Positions 51,786 to 62,322 of a stretch of DNA of 64,000 nt are shown here, in pieces (position 1 is the stretch's first letter; every line of letters starts with the position of its first letter). This stretch comes from Ichthyophis bannanicus (lineage: Eukaryota; Chordata; Amphibia; Gymnophiona; Ichthyophiidae): the NCBI GenBank assembly GCA_033557465.1, contig CM066033.1, positions 233,618,109-233,682,108 of the forward strand, in the 5' to 3' direction. The notes beneath the pieces were generated by a model. The model ran no database searches, had not been told where the DNA came from, and saw nothing but the letters and a program-made list of their open reading frames with translations. The translations under genes were made by a program, and so were the position numbers.

Positions 51786-52344
51786 TGCCATATTAACCGC
51801 TGTGTGAACAGCTAACCCAGATCATTAAATAGGCTCTTTAGTATCCTGATCAGGTATACTGTGTCTCAATGGGTACCACTTATTTTTATGTTACTTCAGT
51901 GCAATTTCTTCAGTCTCCTCATGCTGGTGGCTTTATTTTTCTAGATCCAGATCCAGGTCCCTGGCTCTAGGAATACCTACTATCCTAATCTAAATAAATC
52001 AAAAAAAGAAACCTATCTATTCTGCCACCAAAAATCTTCCATAGCCTAGTATTTCTGGATACCTGGTATATTTTTTGAGATCAATATTTATCAGTGATGG
52101 TCATCATTTTTAAAGCAACTGACCATTGCCACTGAAACCAAAACCAGATATTCATTGTTGAAACATATCCAGCATTTGAGACTGAACATCTAGTTTTGAC
52201 AGCAACACTTTTCTATCTAGTTACTCGAGATATTCCTCCTCTAACTGGATAGCAAAAAACATATAAAGTTAAGACAACCATTGACCTGTCCTATTGTTAT
52301 GCAGTTTGCCTAACCTGTTAGCAGTTGAATATGGCTGCTAATTT

Positions 52345-52628
52345 ATTTACATTCTTTTATATACCATGCTATTCTGCATCAGTGTGGTTTACATTGAACA
52401 AACTGAAATTACATTGAACAGGGCATTATAACTTGGAGATAACTATTTTTACAGAGAACATGGGCTATGGAAGGTTAAGTGGCTTGCCCAAGACCACAAG
52501 GAGCACCTGTGGGACTAGAAACCCCAGTCCTTCTGGCCCAAGGTTGCTGTCCTCTAGTGGGATTTGAACCCCTGACCTTCTGGCCTGAAGTACCTTGCTT
52601 CAACCACTAGGCCACTCCTCCACTCCAA
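52345..52628 (-). mobile_element. tRNA-headed SINE, second copy, minus strand
   Basis: Nearly the same sequence as 28812-29105: B box GGGTTCAAATCC and A-box-like TGGCCTAGTGGTTGAAGC on the minus strand, then the body with gtcttgggcaagccactt and a LINE-like tail. Confidence 0.78.
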
Positions 52629-52639
52629 TTGAATAGGCT

Positions 52640-53400
52640 CTGGGACTGCTCCCCACTTTGCCCACATATTGCCCTGAAACAAACCACACATTTTTAAGGC
52701 AGTCTGTGATGATACTTTCTGGCACTATCCGGTTAATGCTGCTGAATACTGGGCAGAGCAGGGTTTAGCCAGTAAGCAGGTCCTACTGACTAAAGATTTT
52801 TGAGTATCGACCCCCATTGAATTTGTTGTAAAAAAAGAATAACTATGGACTCTTGTCTAAGAGAAAGAGGGTGCTAGCAATTTGCTTTCATGTACACACA
52901 TTCACTTCACCAATATAAAATATTAAGATCTCCCCAGCAACACCAGGATTTCAATTGATTTTGGATTCCCTGTAAAATTTAAATTTGAGGATTTCAACAT
53001 TGTACCTAGTATAAAAATTTCTTTCCCACATGAAGTGTTAAGTGTTACCACTCACTGATTTCTATTTTTTCACATTCCAAATCTTATTCTTAAAGAAAAC
53101 TGGTTCTCCGACTGCTGACAGAAAATAATTTGGGCCCGGCATTCAAAAGAGTTTATCCAGTTAGTAGGACATGCTAACCAGATGCATCACAGTGAGCACA
53201 ATATTCAATGGTACTATCCAGATAGTGTCACTGAATGTTTCCTCTGACTACCATGTCACAATCTGGATTGTGTCGGGGCGATCTGTATGTGGAGCTGGGG
53301 AGGAATGGACACTACTGGCGATTTTCACCGCCGCTATGTAGATAAGTATCCACATAACTTAGGATAGGGAAAAAGCTGTCCTAAGTGTGTGCAGACTGGC
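52640..53400. repeat. Old palindromic repeat remnants
   Basis: Contains cactatccggttaatgctgctgaata and, at 53130-53250, ggcccggcattcaaaagagtttatccagttag and actatccagatagtgtcactgaatg, the motif family of 27335-28795. In addition gtgttctcgtgaagtgcg (53404) faces cgcacttcacaagaacac (53463). The stretch 52850-53100 shows nothing. Confidence 0.45.
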
Positions 53401-53624
53401 AGTTGTGTTCTCGTGAAGTGCGCAAGTGCAGGGAAATGCCCTTTAACTATTCCTGGCATTCAGCGCACTTCACAAGAACACAGCTGCCAGGTGAGGGAAA
53501 ACACCGCTCTTCATGCTGGCGGCTGTGCAGAGGTGAGCCGAGGCCTCAGACGGGCAACCCTGGCTCCTCTGAAGCTGCTCGACAGGCGCGGGGGCGGGGG
53601 GAGGGGTAGGGTATGGCTGAAAAT

Positions 53625-54590
53625 GGTTGATGGGGGGCTAGGATTGGAAATGGGCTGATGGGGGAGCTTGGACTGGAAATAGGCTGATGGGGGGCTAGGA
53701 TAGGACTGTAAATGGGCTGATGGGGGGGCTAAGATTGGAAATGGGCTGATGAGGGGCTTGGACTGGAAATGGCTGATGGGCTAGGATTACAAATGGGCTG
53801 ATGGGGGAAGCATGGACTGGAAATGGGCTGATGGTGGGAGTTTGGACTGGAAATGGCCTGATGGGGGGTTGTAATAGGACTGGAAATTGATGATGGGGGG
53901 CCAGGACTGAAAATGAGCTGATGGGGGCTAGGATTGAAAATGGGCTGATGAGGGGGAGCTTGAACTGGAAATGGGCTGATGGGGGCTGAAATAGGACTAG
54001 AAATATCTGATGGGGGCTAGGACTGGAAATGAGCTGATTGGGGGTGATAGGACTGGAAATGGGCTGATGGGGGGAGTTTGGACTGGAAATGGCCTGATGG
54101 GGGATTGGAATAGTACTAGAAATGGCTGATGGGGGTCTAGGACTGAAAATGAGCTGATGGGGGCTAGGATTGAAAATGGGCTGATGGGGGGAGCTTGAAC
54201 TGGAAATGGGCTGATGGGGGCTGAAATAGGACTAGAAATAGCCGATGGGGGCTAGGACTGGAAATGAGCTGATTGGGGGTGATAGGACTGGAAATGAGCT
54301 GATGGGGGAGCTTGGATTGAAAAGGAACTGATTGTGGGGGGGACTAGGACTGGAAATGGGCTGATGGGGGCTAGGACTGAAAATGGGCTGATGAGGGGCT
54401 AGGACTGGAAACAGGCTGATGGGAGGCTAGGATTGGAAATGGGCTGATGGGGAGGAGCTTGGACTGGAAATGGGCTGATGGGGGCTGGAATAGGCTGATA
54501 GAGGGGCTAGGACTGGAAATGGGCTGATGTGGGGGCAAGGGAGAATGGGACTAGAAGGGAGCAGATGTTGAGTGGGGCTGGAACTAGAAG
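53625..54590 (+). repeat. 28-bp minisatellite, second locus
   Basis: About 35 degenerate units of ggaaatgggctgatgggggctaggact; same family as 41612-42330. No provirus here. Confidence 0.9.
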
Positions 54591-55545
54591 GGAGCTGATG
54601 TTGGGGGAGGACTAGAAGGGGATGGGCTGGGGGAATGAGGATGGAGAGGGAAATAGATATTTTGTGTGGGTGGGAAGAAAAATCTATGATTGGCTGGGTA
54701 TTGAGAGAGTAAGTGGGGATTCAGGATGGAAGGGTGAAATTTGAGTGGATGATAAAGGAATAAAGAAAGAAATGGAGGAAAGAGCAAATGGGGAAAGATC
54801 AGTATGTTAAAGCAGATGTAGAGTGAGAATGGAAAAAATCTAGAAAAGAGAAGAAAGAACAAATGGATAGCAGACAACAGAGAGTTCGCAGAAAACACGA
54901 AGAAACCAGAAGAAAGTGACTGTAGTAATTGCAACTGAAAAATAAAATTCCCAAACAACAAAAGATAGAAAAATAATTTTTTATTTTGAATTTATTAACT
55001 GGAATATGTCAGCTCTGGGAAATGTGTATCGCTAACATCTTTATGTTTTTGTTTGGTACAAGAGGAAATTAATTTATAGTTTTATTTCACCAGTGTTATT
55101 GTACATTCCAGGTTTGGCTTTTGGGGTTTCCAATTTAATTATTGTCTTTCTATTTCTAAATTGTGATCCCTTGTTCTTTGTTTGCTGACAGTCTATGTTC
55201 TGCATGTGTAACCGAGCCAAGGCATTCTGTTTCTATTTGATAATGCCACTTGTTCTTTTTCCCCAGTAGGAGATGTATTGGTATTCTCTAAGATGTATTG
55301 GTTTAATATTTGCAGTGTTGCTTTTTGATAGGTAGGGCTTTGTGCTTTCTGAGTCCTGGTAGTGCTGTTATGATGCAACATGTTTACTATGGATTATAAA
55401 TGAGCAGGATGTATAGTACTTCCTAATATGCCTGCCAGTTGACACTGAAGGACAGTAATGTAGAAATTTGGTAGTCTCTTTATCCTCACTGCCCATGCAA
55501 ATTGTATTGAGACACTCATTAAGAGGCATGTCTACTAAAAGTTAA
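54590..55545 (+). repeat. Minisatellite-associated flank, copy 2
   Basis: Matches 42330-43235 along its length, ending cactcattaagaggcatgt. This is the uninterrupted form of the module. 55545-56220 then holds no recognised feature. Confidence 0.8.
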
Positions 55546-56499
55546 TGCGCATTCACAAATGTTAATGTGCGCTAAATGCAGCAACACCCATTTATTTCTA
55601 TTGGCGCAGTGGCACTTAACACACATTATGTTGCAGTTATGAAACAATATAATGCAAGATAAAGTCTCCTCCAATCTCACAACATAAGCCAACGCTTTTT
55701 AATATTCAAAGGATCCCAAATAGCACCTTTTTTAGGCACATCAAGCCCAGAAACCACAGATTAGTGGATTTGTGCCAGATTAGTTTGATTCATCATCAGT
55801 CCAATGAACTAGTAATCTATCATAAACAGTCCAAAACTTATATTAATTAGCAACATAGCAGATCATAATATTAAAGAAAATGTAAGAAAAAGATCCAATG
55901 CAATATTGCATTTTGATAAACTTTGATAAAGCTGTAATGGATCCAAAAAACCTCTAGGGTCTAACCTACACAAGACCTCAATCAGCTTCTTCATAAGCCA
56001 TCTTCCAAACTAAAATATAAAGATAGTATTAGCATCACCCCAGGGATCAGCTCCATTAATCAACTCTTCAGACAGGTATAGCCACATCTCCAAAGTTCAA
56101 ATCCACCAATCAGCCTGATCAGCCTTTATAAAACAGGTTAAAAATAGGCATCTTTTTGAAGTTCCATGTAGGTGTCCTGTTATAAAATCAGACTCGCATG
56201 TTTTAGCATGTACTGAAACAAAATACGAGGGTTATTTTTAAAGTAAGGTCCAATTGACTGTAGCTTTGTAAATTTTTTCCCCCTGTAGAAACAAGCATGC
56301 GTGCCGGCTCCCGGCATGCCTTGTGCAAAAGCAGATGCCATTTGCAGTCGTAGCGTCACTTTGTATGGTTTATACTGAGACGTTAAAATGTTTAAGACAA
56401 TTGAGCGGCCCTCCGACTGTGAAATACGGTCTGTGATTTGGTTTTTGACAGCAAGGACCGTGTCATTAGCGGACATTCATCACCAGATATGCGAGGAAC

Positions 56500-56711
56500 A
56501 CCAAAAAAGGAGAATGGCTAGTGCTTTGACATTTTTGATCTGATACAATGAGGAAGGAGATGAACATTTGGACCACATTGTCACAGGGGACGAGACATGG
56601 GTTTCTCACATGACTCCAGAATCAAAGCGGCAGTCGATGGAATGGAGACACACGTCATCTCCATTCAAAGTAAAAGCCAAACAGACAATCTCAACACGCA
56701 AGATTATGGCA
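56500..56711 (+). pseudogene. Mariner transposase fragment (first catalytic Asp region)
   Basis: Encodes LTFLI-YNEEGD, DHIVTGDETWVSHMTPESKRQSMEWRH and KIMATVF: the VTGDEtW box with the first Asp of the D-D-34-D triad. It stops at the inversion junction. A stop follows LTFLI. Confidence 0.85.
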
Positions 56712-56719
56712 ACTGTGTT

Positions 56720-57045
56720 CCTCAGAAAGCAGCCTGGGAACCCATCGCGAGCACATTTTTCTGAATTGAAATTTTTCAGAAACGATTTTGTATAGCACTG
56801 ACCCTGAAACTTGTGGAAATTTCAGTGACAAAGTGGAAATTGTGAATCGCCGTTCTTCATGAATTTTTGCGTCAACTGTGCGCACCAAATCTTCTGTGAT
56901 TACTGAAGGTTGACCCTATAGCAGTTCATCATGGACATTGTCCCGCCTGTCCTTGAACAACCTCAACTATTTACGCACTTTGCTGTCAGTCATCACATAG
57001 GAGCCATACACCTCACATATCTGGCGATGAATGTCCGCTGATGAC
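56720..57045 (-). pseudogene. Mariner transposase fragment (N-terminal DNA-binding part), minus strand
   Basis: Minus strand: MSADIHRQICEVYGS at the start, KDRRDNVHDELL, PSVITEDLVRTVDAKIHEERRFTISTLSLKFPQVSGSVLYKIVSEKF and RKMCSRWVPRLLSEEH: the two helix-turn-helix units and WVPR...EEH linker of mariner transposases, with internal stops. Confidence 0.85.
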
Positions 57046-57469
57046 ACGGTCCTTGCTTTCAAAAACCGATTCACATACCGTATTGTCTTAAACATTTTAA
57101 CGTCTCAGTATAAACCGTACAAAGTAACGCTACGACTGCAAATGGCATCTGCTTTTGTACAAGGCATGCCGGGAGCTGGCACGCATGCTTGTTTCTACAG
57201 GGGGGAAAAATGTACAAAGCTACAGCTAATCGGACCTTACTCTAAAAATAACCCTCGTAGCACACGTGTTTATATCTGTAAACACAATTTCAAACTAGTG
57301 AATAGCAAAAGAAAATCGAAACAAAACTTTTCTGCCTACTCAATTAAAGATGTTTGCAAGAATAAGGGAATGAGATTGAGAAGAATAGAAGAATGTATAA
57401 AAAACACACGAGGCTGCCAAGGGCCGGAGAAATGGTTACCACAAACCACTTTTCGTCCAAAGCCACAGT

Positions 57470-57960
57470 TTGATTCTAAGGTGACCAGATAGGTAGAAAG
57501 GGAAACAGCAAAAGCCAGAAGGATGCTTGGGTGCAAAGAGAGAGCAATGTCCAACAGGAGAAAGGAAGTGATAATGCCTCTGTAAAAGTCTCTGGTGAGA
57601 TCTCATTTGGAGTACTGTGTGCAATTCTGCAGCCTGCACTTTTAAAAATAAATAAACAGGATGGAGTCTGCCCAAAGGGTGGCTACTAAAATGGTCTGTT
57701 GTCTTCATCATAAAGCATTATAGAGACAGACTTAAAAATCTCAATATGTTTAGTCTAGGAGAAAGGCTGAAGAAGAGGGATATAATAGAGATATTTATCT
57801 ACCTCTATAACATAAATGCACAGGAGTCTGGCATCTTTCAAATGAAAGGAATCTCTGCAATTAGAGGGCAGAGGATGAAAGTGAAAGGAAATAGATTACT
57901 CCGCAGTCTGTCTTTTCGGGCTTTTATCCAAAGGCTGTTGTAGGGAACAAACTGTAATAA
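57470..57960 (+). pseudogene. CR1/L3-type LINE fragment (RT C-terminus), plus strand
   Basis: Encodes AKARRMLGCKERAMSNRRKEVI, KSLVRSHLEYCVQF, INRMESAQRVATKMV, then LGERLKKRDIIEIFIYLYNINAQESG, with stops. Same block as 45075-45815 in the opposite orientation, independently decayed. 57960-58430 holds only a ct microsatellite (~58061-58079). Confidence 0.75.
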
Positions 57961-58434
57961 GTCTTTCTCAAACTGAGCAAAAGTATCTCCACAACTCGCA
58001 GGCAGTTGCCTTCCACACAGGCTTACACAGTCATAATGCACTATGATAGCTATTGGTTAGCTCTCTCTCTCTCTCTCCAGCAGCTTAAGCACCATTCCCA
58101 CAAGATGGCTGCTGGCTCTCTTATAGAAAGTACTAGCACTCCCAAGACTGTCTACACCACTAAAGGGTATCTTTATTATCCATTACAAATGTCAATTTCC
58201 AGTGCAAAAACAAAAATCAAAATACTGTTTTTAGCAGTTGAAAAATGTTTTGGTTTTGCCATGCACCCTCAGTAGCACAACACAAACAGTTGCTGCCATT
58301 CACACACCCCTCCTCCCAAGCAAAGCTCCGACTACTTGCTGTTCCTGACTCTTGTCAGAGTTAATAGTAAAAAAATATACGGTTCTGAAAATTGCTATTA
58401 ACATATCGTTAGAGGCCCTATATACAAAGGTGAA

Positions 58435-59035
58435 TGCCCATCAACATAACTGTTATTCAAGTATGTGCCCCAACAACAGCTGCAGAAGAAGAAGAAGTTG
58501 AGTTCTATGAACAAGTACAAGTTCAGATTAACAGAAAATTCAAACAAGATAACCTGATAGTCATAGGTGACTAAAATGCAAAAGTTTGCAACAAAGAAGA
58601 AGGCAAAGTAGTTGGAAAATATGGAATTGGCAACACAAATGAACATGGAGAAAGACTGATAGACTTCTGCAAGACCAATGATTTATTCATCTCAAACACC
58701 TTCTTCCAGCAATACAAGCAGTGACTGTACACATGGATTTCGCCCAGTGAATTATACAAAAATCAAATTGACTACATCTATGGAAGTCAACAATGGAAAA
58801 GCTCAATAATATTAACAAAGGCACAATCTGGAGCTGACTGTGGTACAGATCACCAGCTACAACTATGCAAACTCAAGCTAAATCTGAAAAACAGCAAGCC
58901 ACTCATTTATGTAGCAAAATACAACCTTGAGAATACACCACTGTCATTTAAAGACTGCCTACAAAATCGATTTGCTGTTTTGAATACAAATGACAAAGCA
59001 CCAGAAGAATTATGGAATGGCATCAAGAAAGTTGT
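58435..59035 (+). pseudogene. RTE-type LINE endonuclease fragment
   Basis: Encodes ITVIQVCAPTTAAEEEEVEFYEQVQ, LIVIGD-NAKV, GKYGIGNTNEHGERLIDFCKTNDLFISNTFF, YTWISPSELYKNQIDYIYGSQQWKSSI and DHQLQLCKLKL. These are the ordered endonuclease motifs of RTE/BovB-type LINEs (GDWNAKVG, GERLIEFC, NQIDYI, DHxLL). The Trp/stop in GD-NAKV and another stop before LYTW show decay. Cut at 59036 by another LINE tail. Confidence 0.8.
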
Positions 59036-59262
59036 ACTTATTTATTTTTTTATTTTTTTATTTGGCTGTGCTTTTATACCACTTTCGCTGGGTAAAGGTG
59101 GTGAACATTTAACAGAAAAACAGATCAAATACATAGAACATGAACATTTTTATAATAAACTTAACTTATATACTTTGGATTTGTATGTATACAGAGAGGT
59201 GAATTTTTACTGGTTTAGGGATCCGATGAGTCTTGTGAGTGAGAGAGGGATATGTATGGCTA
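59036..59262 (-). mobile_element. LINE 3'-end fragment, minus strand
   Basis: A T-rich start (a tail on the minus strand) followed by tataccactttcgctgggtaaaggtggt, equivalent in position to the stem-like 3' ends of the L2-type copies at 46133 and 61579. Confidence 0.55.
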
Positions 59263-59263
59263 T

Positions 59264-60434
59264 TGTCATGAGGTAGACAGCACAAAACCTGGAATATTAA
59301 TGAGTAGTGCAGAGGAAGAGCTTACTTGTCAGGAGCTAGGCAGCACTAAGCCGGAAACATTAAAGAACAATGCAAAAGAAGAGCTTACCTGCCATGAGTT
59401 AGATAACACAGACCCTGAGATATTAGAAAGTAAAAAGAAAGAAGAGCTTACCTTGCAGCCACAGGTGCAGTTGCAGCATTCACAATGCAGAGAGGCAGGG
59501 AAAACGAAAACAAACTTTCCACATGGTTTTAGTGACGCAGTAAGAATTGAGGGTTCCAATCAGGCTCACCTGGACCCAGACTCACGTTCTACGTTAGTTG
59601 AGCAGAGGGATAAAAACAGGTGGGAAATCCCACAGAGACAGAACTGGAAGGGGGAAGGAGGAGAAAGGAGAAGGGAAGCTGGAGCCTGGATTAGGGCTGG
59701 AGCAGGAGTTTGATTCTGAGGAGGAAAGCAGAGAACAAAGGAAGTCTGACTGCAGTTCCAGGCAGGCTTGGAGAGAAGGTGAGAACAGAACTCCCAAGCA
59801 GTTACAGAAAGACACGTTGCCTTGGAGAGCCAGGGCTGAAGAAAGGCAGGCTGATAAACCCAGGAGAGCTAAGAAAGACGGTAGCAAAGTCTTCCCAGCC
59901 AGAGGGGTCCTCATACCGAGGCAAACAGCCCAGCCAACAGAGGGCAGAGGTCATATCCAGGGAAGCTCACTGAAGGCAGGAAGTGAGTTTCCTTCAGTCA
60001 AGCACAGTTACCGGTGTTCCCAAAGAAGAGCAGGCTGCAGGGCAGAGAGAAAGCCTTGGCTAGAAGCAGAGGAGGTTGAAACCATCTTCTCCACAGGAAG
60101 AGATAAGTACCCTATCTTTTGTGAAGGGAGAGAAGGGGGTCTCCGTGGGAAAAGCCAGGCTTACAACAGGCTAGTGAACTCTTATTGGCCTAAGCCGTGG
60201 GAAGAAATCCCCAGCACAGCTCCTGCTATCTGGGACACCCAAAAGCAGCTCCAACTTGCAGCAACTGAGGTTTCCCCAGGGCAAGGCTCGGAGAGCAGCG
60301 TCACAGTGGCTCAGTGTCCATACACAGGACCAGGTCCTGGCCCTATGCAGTGGGAGACCTATAGCACAGAAAACATCCCTGAGCCCATGGAATGTGCTTT
60401 ATGTGTGGTTGATAACATAGAGTCTCTCTGTTAA
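59264..60434 (+). pseudogene. U3-encoded ORF of second Gmr1-like LTR, one frameshift
   Basis: Open in the first LTR codon's frame (TGT CAT GAG GTA GAC) to 59713, then continuing in another frame (59598-60434) to TAA at 60432-60434, about 390 codons in all. The first part has three repeats of a ~20-residue unit (STKPGIL...EEELTCQEL, STKPETL...EEELTCHEL, NTDPEIL...EEELT). The rest is basic and hydrophilic (REQRKSDCSS, DKPRRAKKDGSK). The end is acidic (STENIPEPMECALC-VVDNIESLC), recalling the acidic tail with IEPM of the first element's U3 ORF. Function unknown. Confidence 0.45.
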
Positions 60435-60708
60435 GGAAAAGAGCAAGAAAGAAAGTGTATTTTTGCACGTTGGAAATGTGATGGACTTTTACTTGCTGGA
60501 AAGAAGCGTAATTATTATTTGTTAAGCATCCTCTACACCGGTGAAGCAACCGTTCTTTTATGTTGTCCTTATTCTATGACATCCACAAGGGAAAGGGAAT
60601 AAAACCCAACCTTAATTTCACTCTGGTCACGACTACAGTGTCCTTATTTCCACAACTCAAGGCTATACCCGGGTCTAGGCAACCGCCTAGGACCGGCGTA
60701 GTCTCACA
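59264..60708 (+). repeat. 5' LTR of second Gmr1-like element (~1445 bp)
   Basis: Starts TGTCATGAGG (first element TGTGATAAGG) and ends at CA before aaTGGCGTAGTT. AATAAA near 60597. The left border is inferred from the TG start and from the similarity of the first 10 bp. Confidence 0.75.
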
Positions 60709-60710
60709 AA

Positions 60711-60728
60711 TGGCGTAGTTGGCAGGAT
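60711..60728 (+). promoter_or_regulatory. Primer-binding site of second Gmr1-like element
   Basis: TGGCGTAGTTGGCAGGAT follows the LTR by 2 nt; the first ten bases are the same as at 4051. The tRNA is not identified. Confidence 0.65.
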
Positions 60729-61022
60729 GCCAGAAAAGAGGACACCATACAAGAGGGACGGAGTCACCAGAACCAGAGGACGCAACCAGGACGGCGGTGG
60801 AACCACGCCCAGACAATTCACAGGATCGGGAGCAGTCAAGGACCTTCTCAAGGCCAGAATCACCACCTGACTCAGATAATAGTATCTGGGTACAGCCAGG
60901 GTGGGATTCTGAGGAGGTATCTGAGGGACTGAAAATCCTAGTCTGGTAGCACTGAAAAAAAAAAAAGAGAGGTTCCGCACTTGGTTTTTTTTTCTCTTCT
61001 ATGATTATTCCAGGTTGTCAAC

Positions 61023-61578
61023 ATGGAGACTCCAGCAGATATCCTGAAGTGGATGGGGCTCCAGTTTGAGAAGCAACGCGAACTTGCCCAGCAGTGCCAA
61101 GAACAAGCCCTAGCCACCATGCAGATACAGCAAAAGCCGCTGACGGACTTGTTGCAGGTGGTACTGCAGGAGCGGCAAGCCGAGAAGAAAACCGAAGGAC
61201 ACTTTGGTGGGGTAGGCCCACAGACATGTGGAATTTTGTCTTTTGGACAGAGGTCAGGAAAAGACAATATAGACGATTTTCTTGAAGCCTTTGAGCGTGT
61301 AGCTCGTGGTGCAGGTTGGCCCGAGCAACAATGGGCGGTTCACCTAGCTACCTCCCTGACGGGAGAAGCCCTGGCGGCATACAAGGCTATGCCAGCCGCC
61401 CAGGCTAATGAGTATACTAATGTGAAAGCAGCCATACGGGATAGGCTAGGCCTGTCACCTATGGTATACCGGAGAATGTTGAGAGCTACAAAAGTCCAAC
61501 AAGGTGAAACTCCGAAGGTACTAGGCCAGCGGATTCGTAGCCTTGTATGGAAGTGGCTCATACCAGAAGGGAAGACAA
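61023..61578 (+). pseudogene. gag: SCAN-like gag, truncated by LINE insertion
   Basis: Begins METPADILKWMGLQFEKQRE and is open to the insertion point. Capsid blocks FGQRSGKDNIDDFLEAFERVAR, EQQWAVHLATSLTGEALAAY, AIRDRLGLSPMVYRRM and QRIRSLVWKWLIPEGKT align with the gag at 4370. The SCAN-like part should follow but is displaced by the LINE at 61579. The Gln at the position of the first element's TAG supports reading that TAG as a mutation. Confidence 0.88.
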
Positions 61579-62322
61579 TTTTATTTATTTATTTTATTTA
61601 TTTGGTAAACATTTATAAGCCGCCACTTCCAGCGATCAGCAGCGGACCATGGTGTAGATACAGGGAGTAACTTATTCAATCAAAGATACAGTATGATTTG
61701 AGGGAGGGGTACACCAGAATCACAAAGAATTTCAAATATACATTACATTTTGATCATCCAAGTGCAAGTAACAAAAATGAGCTACAATCACAATGAATTA
61801 CAAATATACATTACATTTTGATCATGCAGGTTTGGGCAACAAAGTGAGCTAATAAATAAACATTTGTTTGATCAGATTTTAAATATACATTACAGGTTTT
61901 TCAAGTACATAGAATACATTTGTATATGCAATCCTACTAACATTGACATCGGGTCTATTTTGCCTCCTAAGCTTCAGGGGTTAGGCAACTTGGGTAGTGA
62001 GAGGGTGATGAAAAACTGTCTAGGTGATACCGTAATGTTCTTGGAAAAGGTGGGTTTTAAGCTTTTTTCTGAAGTCCTGAATATTGTTGATCAGTCGTAA
62101 CTCATGCGGAAGCTTGTTCCAGAGTATGGGTGCAATGTACGAGTATGCCCGGTTGCTCGTTCCCTCTTTAACATCTCTTATACTACTGGGAACGCAGAGA
62201 GTATTCAGGTTAGTAGTCCTTCGGCATCTGTTGGGGGGCTGTGTGGTTATGAGGTTGTCGAGGAATGATGGGGCTATCCTGTGAATGATTTTGAAAGTAG
62301 TTACCAGTATTTTGTATACTGC

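Larger units (their letters stand above)
56226..57257. mobile_element. Rearranged mariner element
   Basis: Flanked by TA (56224-56225, 57258-57259). Ends cgagggttatttttaaagta and ...tctaaaaataaccctcg are inverse. The inverse similarity extends for ~250 bp, well past the normal repeat and into the start of the transposase region. Inside, a plus-strand catalytic piece and a minus-strand N-terminal piece meet at about 56712. So both ends derive from the 5' end of a mariner. Confidence 0.85.
59264..61578 (+). mobile_element. Second Gmr1-like LTR element, 5' part
   Basis: LTR, primer site and gag in the same arrangement as the element at 2481; interrupted by an L2-type LINE at 61579. Protein similarity of gag to the first copy is high, but nucleotide sequence differs, so this is a different family or subfamily of the same lineage. 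Confidence 0.85.

Noticed and set aside
55590..56220. Hammerhead-type ribozyme (ctgatga motif on the minus strand near 55795) in a Penelope-like leader
   Set aside because: A ctgatga string is present, but the three helices and the GAAA element could not be placed convincingly.
59598..60434. Host proline/glutamate-rich gene
   Set aside because: It lies fully inside the LTR of the second Gmr1-like element and is better described as a U3 ORF.
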